Below, one piece after another: positions 6,111 to 7,656 of a stretch of DNA of 7,656 nucleotides. The DNA comes from Nitrososphaerota archaeon (GTDB taxonomy: Archaea; Thermoproteota; Nitrososphaeria; Nitrososphaerales; CADDZS01): positions 1 through 7,656 of the forward strand of contig JAPCJU010000052.1 in the NCBI GenBank assembly GCA_027886795.1. Direction: 5' to 3'. A program made the position numbers and the translations under genes. The notes under the pieces were generated by a model, which saw nothing but the letters and a program-made list of their open reading frames with translations, had not been told where the DNA came from and ran no database searches. How positions within the stretch are numbered: the stretch's first letter is position 1; every line of letters starts with the position of its first letter.

Positions 6111-6116
6111 TTAAAT
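6111..6116 (+). promoter_or_regulatory. TATA-like box of ahcY
   Basis: TTAAAT is centred about 50 bp upstream of the TTG start at 6163. A transcription start about 25 bp downstream, near 6139, would leave a leader of roughly 23 nt. No clear Shine-Dalgarno motif is seen in that leader. Assigned on spacing and composition alone. Confidence 0.4.
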
Positions 6117-6162
6117 CTTCTTACCCATCACTATGGGACATTATTCAGTCGTGAGATAAATT

Positions 6163-7413
6163 TTGAGCAAGATAAAGGATAGTTCCCTTTCGAAGGCAGG
6201 GAGAATGAAGATCGAATGGGCGGAATCGAGGATGCCCGTACTGATGAAGTTGCGAGCATTGCACGCGAAGAAGAAAACTCTCCGTGGAGTAAGGGTTGCC
6301 GGTTGTCTTCATGTCACTAAAGAGACAGCCGTGCTGGCTGAGACCTTCAGAGAAGCTGGCGCTATAGTATCTTGGTCTGGCTGTAATCCACTTTCTACGC
6401 AGGACGACGTCGCAGCTGCTCTGGATGCAAAGGGGATCGAAATATTCGCTTGGAGAGGGCTTTCGTCGGTGGAATACTACTGGTGCATCGAACAGACCCT
6501 AAAGATAAAACCCCAATTGACCCTGGACGACGGTGCCGATCTTATTTTCACAGTACACACGAAACACAAAGAGTACCTCGAGGGGCTCGAAGGCGGTACC
6601 GAGGAAACAACCACTGGAATCCACAGAATTAGGGCAATGGCAAAGGATGGGAAACTAAAGTACCCAATCATTGCCGTGAATGATGCTGAGACAAAATCCG
6701 ACTTTGACAACGTTTACGGGACCGGACAGAGCGCCATTGATGGAGTGATTAGGGCGACAAACGTCCTTTTCTCAGGAAAAAACGTCGTAATTTCGGGGTA
6801 TGGACATTGCGGCAGCGGGCTCACGTCCAGGGCCAAGGGACTGGGAGCGAACGTCATAGTCACGGAGGTCGATCCAATCAAGGGACTTCGGGCGAGGATG
6901 GATGGCTTTGAAGTGATGCCGATGGGCGAGGCCGCAAAATCAGGAGACATTTTCATCACCGCGACCGGTTGCAAGGATGTCATTACGGGCGAGCACTTTT
7001 CCAGGATGAAAGACGGAGCGATCCTCGCTAACGCAGGCCACTTCAATACAGAAGTTGCGATATCTGATCTCGAGAAAATGTCTAAGAAAAAGAGGGAGAT
7101 CCGCCCCGATAACGTTGAGTATACTCTTCCGAACGGAAATCGCTTGTACGCGCTCGCTGAAGGCAGGTTAGTGAACTTGGTAGCTGCTGAGGGGCATCCG
7201 AGTGAAGTCATGGATATGAGTTTTGCAAATCAGTTCATGTCGATTTTGCGGCTCGCGAAGGAGGGAAAGAACCTTGAGCCGAACGTCTACGAGATTCCGC
7301 GATCCCAGGATGAGGAAGTGGCGAGACTGAAACTGGATAGCATGGAGATTAGAATCGACAAGCTATCAAAGGAACAAACGAAGTATCTGACAGGATGGGA
7401 AGAGGGTACTTAG
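6163..7413 (+). CDS. ahcY: S-adenosylhomocysteinase (archaeal type)
   Basis: This is a 416-residue cytosolic enzyme that reversibly hydrolyses S-adenosylhomocysteine to adenosine and homocysteine. It removes the product inhibitor of methyltransferases and feeds the methionine cycle. Seen: substrate-site residues in LDDGADLIFTVH (D123), GTEETTTGIHR (E148) and NDAETKSDFDNVYG (K178, D182, N183), matching human D131, E156, K186, D190 and N191. The Rossmann NAD motif is GYGHCGSG (212-219) and is followed by VTEVDP. Further marks are NAGHFN (290-295), LAEGRLVNL (331-339) and HPSEVMDMSFANQ (345-357). The C-terminus ends in YLTGWEEGT without the Lys/His/Tyr tail of eukaryotic and most bacterial enzymes, as is typical of archaeal and thermophile forms. 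The start is TTG at 6163, two codons after an in-frame TAA. It is divergent from lrp and shares a spacer holding two operator-like palindromes. Confidence 0.97.
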   Translation: MSKIKDSSLSKAGRMKIEWAESRMPVLMKLRALHAKKKTLRGVRVAGCLHVTKETAVLAETFREAGAIVSWSGCNPLSTQDDVAAALDAKGIEIFAWRGLSSVEYYWCIEQTLKIKPQLTLDDGADLIFTVHTKHKEYLEGLEGGTEETTTGIHRIRAMAKDGKLKYPIIAVNDAETKSDFDNVYGTGQSAIDGVIRATNVLFSGKNVVISGYGHCGSGLTSRAKGLGANVIVTEVDPIKGLRARMDGFEVMPMGEAAKSGDIFITATGCKDVITGEHFSRMKDGAILANAGHFNTEVAISDLEKMSKKKREIRPDNVEYTLPNGNRLYALAEGRLVNLVAAEGHPSEVMDMSFANQFMSILRLAKEGKNLEPNVYEIPRSQDEEVARLKLDSMEIRIDKLSKEQTKYLTGWEEGT

Positions 7414-7436
7414 ATCCCTCTTCCTGTTGCTTTTTT
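7398..7436 (+). terminator. Hairpin plus T-tract terminator of ahcY
   Basis: A perfect 9-bp stem, GGAAGAGGG (7398-7406) with CCCTCTTCC (7416-7424), has a 9-nt loop that contains the ahcY stop codon TAG (7411-7413). Six bases later comes a T6 run (7431-7436). Archaeal RNA polymerase usually needs only the T-run, so the added hairpin could strengthen termination or shield the 3' end of the mRNA. Confidence 0.6.
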
Positions 7437-7439
7437 CCT

Positions 7440-7446
7440 AAAAAAA
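7440..7446 (-). terminator. T-tract terminator of the right-edge minus-strand gene
   Basis: A run of seven A on the plus strand reads as T7 on the minus strand, about 36 nt after the stop of the converging gene. With the T6 run at 7431-7436 it forms a compact T6-cct-A7 element that could end transcription from both sides. Confidence 0.45.
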
Positions 7447-7481
7447 TCTAGCTATCAGAAGTTTGAATAATTTGCGACGAA

Positions 7482-7656
7482 TCAGACCATTTCCTCTAGC
7501 TCGGAAATCCTCTGAACGGTCTTGTCCGCAACAGTTTCAATGTTTCTAATTTCATCATTAGTTTTAGTGCCGTCTCGCGAGACAAATCCCTCCATGAAGA
7601 CGACCTGAGCAAAACCGGCATCCTTGGCTCCCTTGAGAACTGCCCCATCATCTCCA
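7482..7656 (-). CDS. C-terminal 57 residues of an unrecognised protein (gene continues past right edge)
   Basis: An open minus-strand frame enters from the right edge (first complete codon at 7655) and stops with TGA at 7482-7484. The visible peptide runs from GDDGAVLKGAKDAGFAQVV through FMEGFVSRDGTKTNDEIRN to a helical end, TVQRISELEEMV. The pattern alternates strand, loop and long helix, as in a small alpha/beta domain, and has no membrane segment. Codon usage and amino-acid composition look genuinely coding, and the other two minus-strand frames are not comparable. I do not recognise the family from this tail. It converges on ahcY with a 68-bp gap that holds both terminators. Confidence 0.7.
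   Translation of the reverse strand, partial: GDDGAVLKGAKDAGFAQVVFMEGFVSRDGTKTNDEIRNIETVADKTVQRISELEEMV

Noticed and set aside
6714..7211. 165-codon minus-strand frame opposite ahcY
   Set aside because: It is antisense to a strongly conserved enzyme and its Ser/Pro/Phe-rich product looks like a reverse-strand translation, with no recognisable domain.

Overview
This window looks like chromosomal DNA from an archaeon of the Nitrososphaerota (Thaumarchaeota) or a close relative. It encodes an NreA-type DNA-repair protein, which is an archaeal family. It also has a eukaryote-like type IB topoisomerase, which among archaea is characteristic of this lineage, and an S-adenosylhomocysteinase lacking the C-terminal KPDHYRY-type tail. 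Genes start close behind AT-rich TATA-like boxes without clear Shine-Dalgarno sites. Five genes appear to start with TTG. Base composition is moderate (about 45% GC by eye). No tRNA, rRNA, CRISPR array, insertion sequence or phage gene was seen.

Layout, left to right. Positions 1-2052 hold a minus-strand run, read right to left: a NUDIX hydrolase, a HExxH metallopeptidase-like protein, a 46-residue one-span membrane protein overlapping the peptidase stop codon, and nreA, which runs off the left edge. On the plus strand, 2111/2204-3720 carries a DUF5343-like protein followed by a stand-alone V4R-domain protein. These converge on the minus-strand topoisomerase IB (3752-5428). Upstream of it, also on the minus strand, is an Lrp/AsnC regulator (5553-6026). 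The regulator diverges from the plus-strand S-adenosylhomocysteinase ahcY (6163-7413). ahcY ends in a hairpin plus T-tract and converges on the tail of an unrecognised minus-strand gene at the right edge.

Function. NreA, topoisomerase IB and perhaps the NUDIX enzyme point to genome maintenance. The lrp-ahcY pair points to methionine/SAM-cycle control. The strongest regulatory signal is a pair of palindromes, ATGTT-N-AACAT, centred exactly 20 bp apart in the divergent lrp-ahcY spacer between the two core promoters. They are good candidates for the binding site of the neighbouring Lrp protein. The least explained parts are the peptidase/microprotein pair, the DUF5343-V4R pair, and a repeated dyad motif found by the DUF5343 gene promoter and upstream of nreA. 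I found no convincing new multi-gene system. These are mainly housekeeping genes with a few uncharacterised companions.
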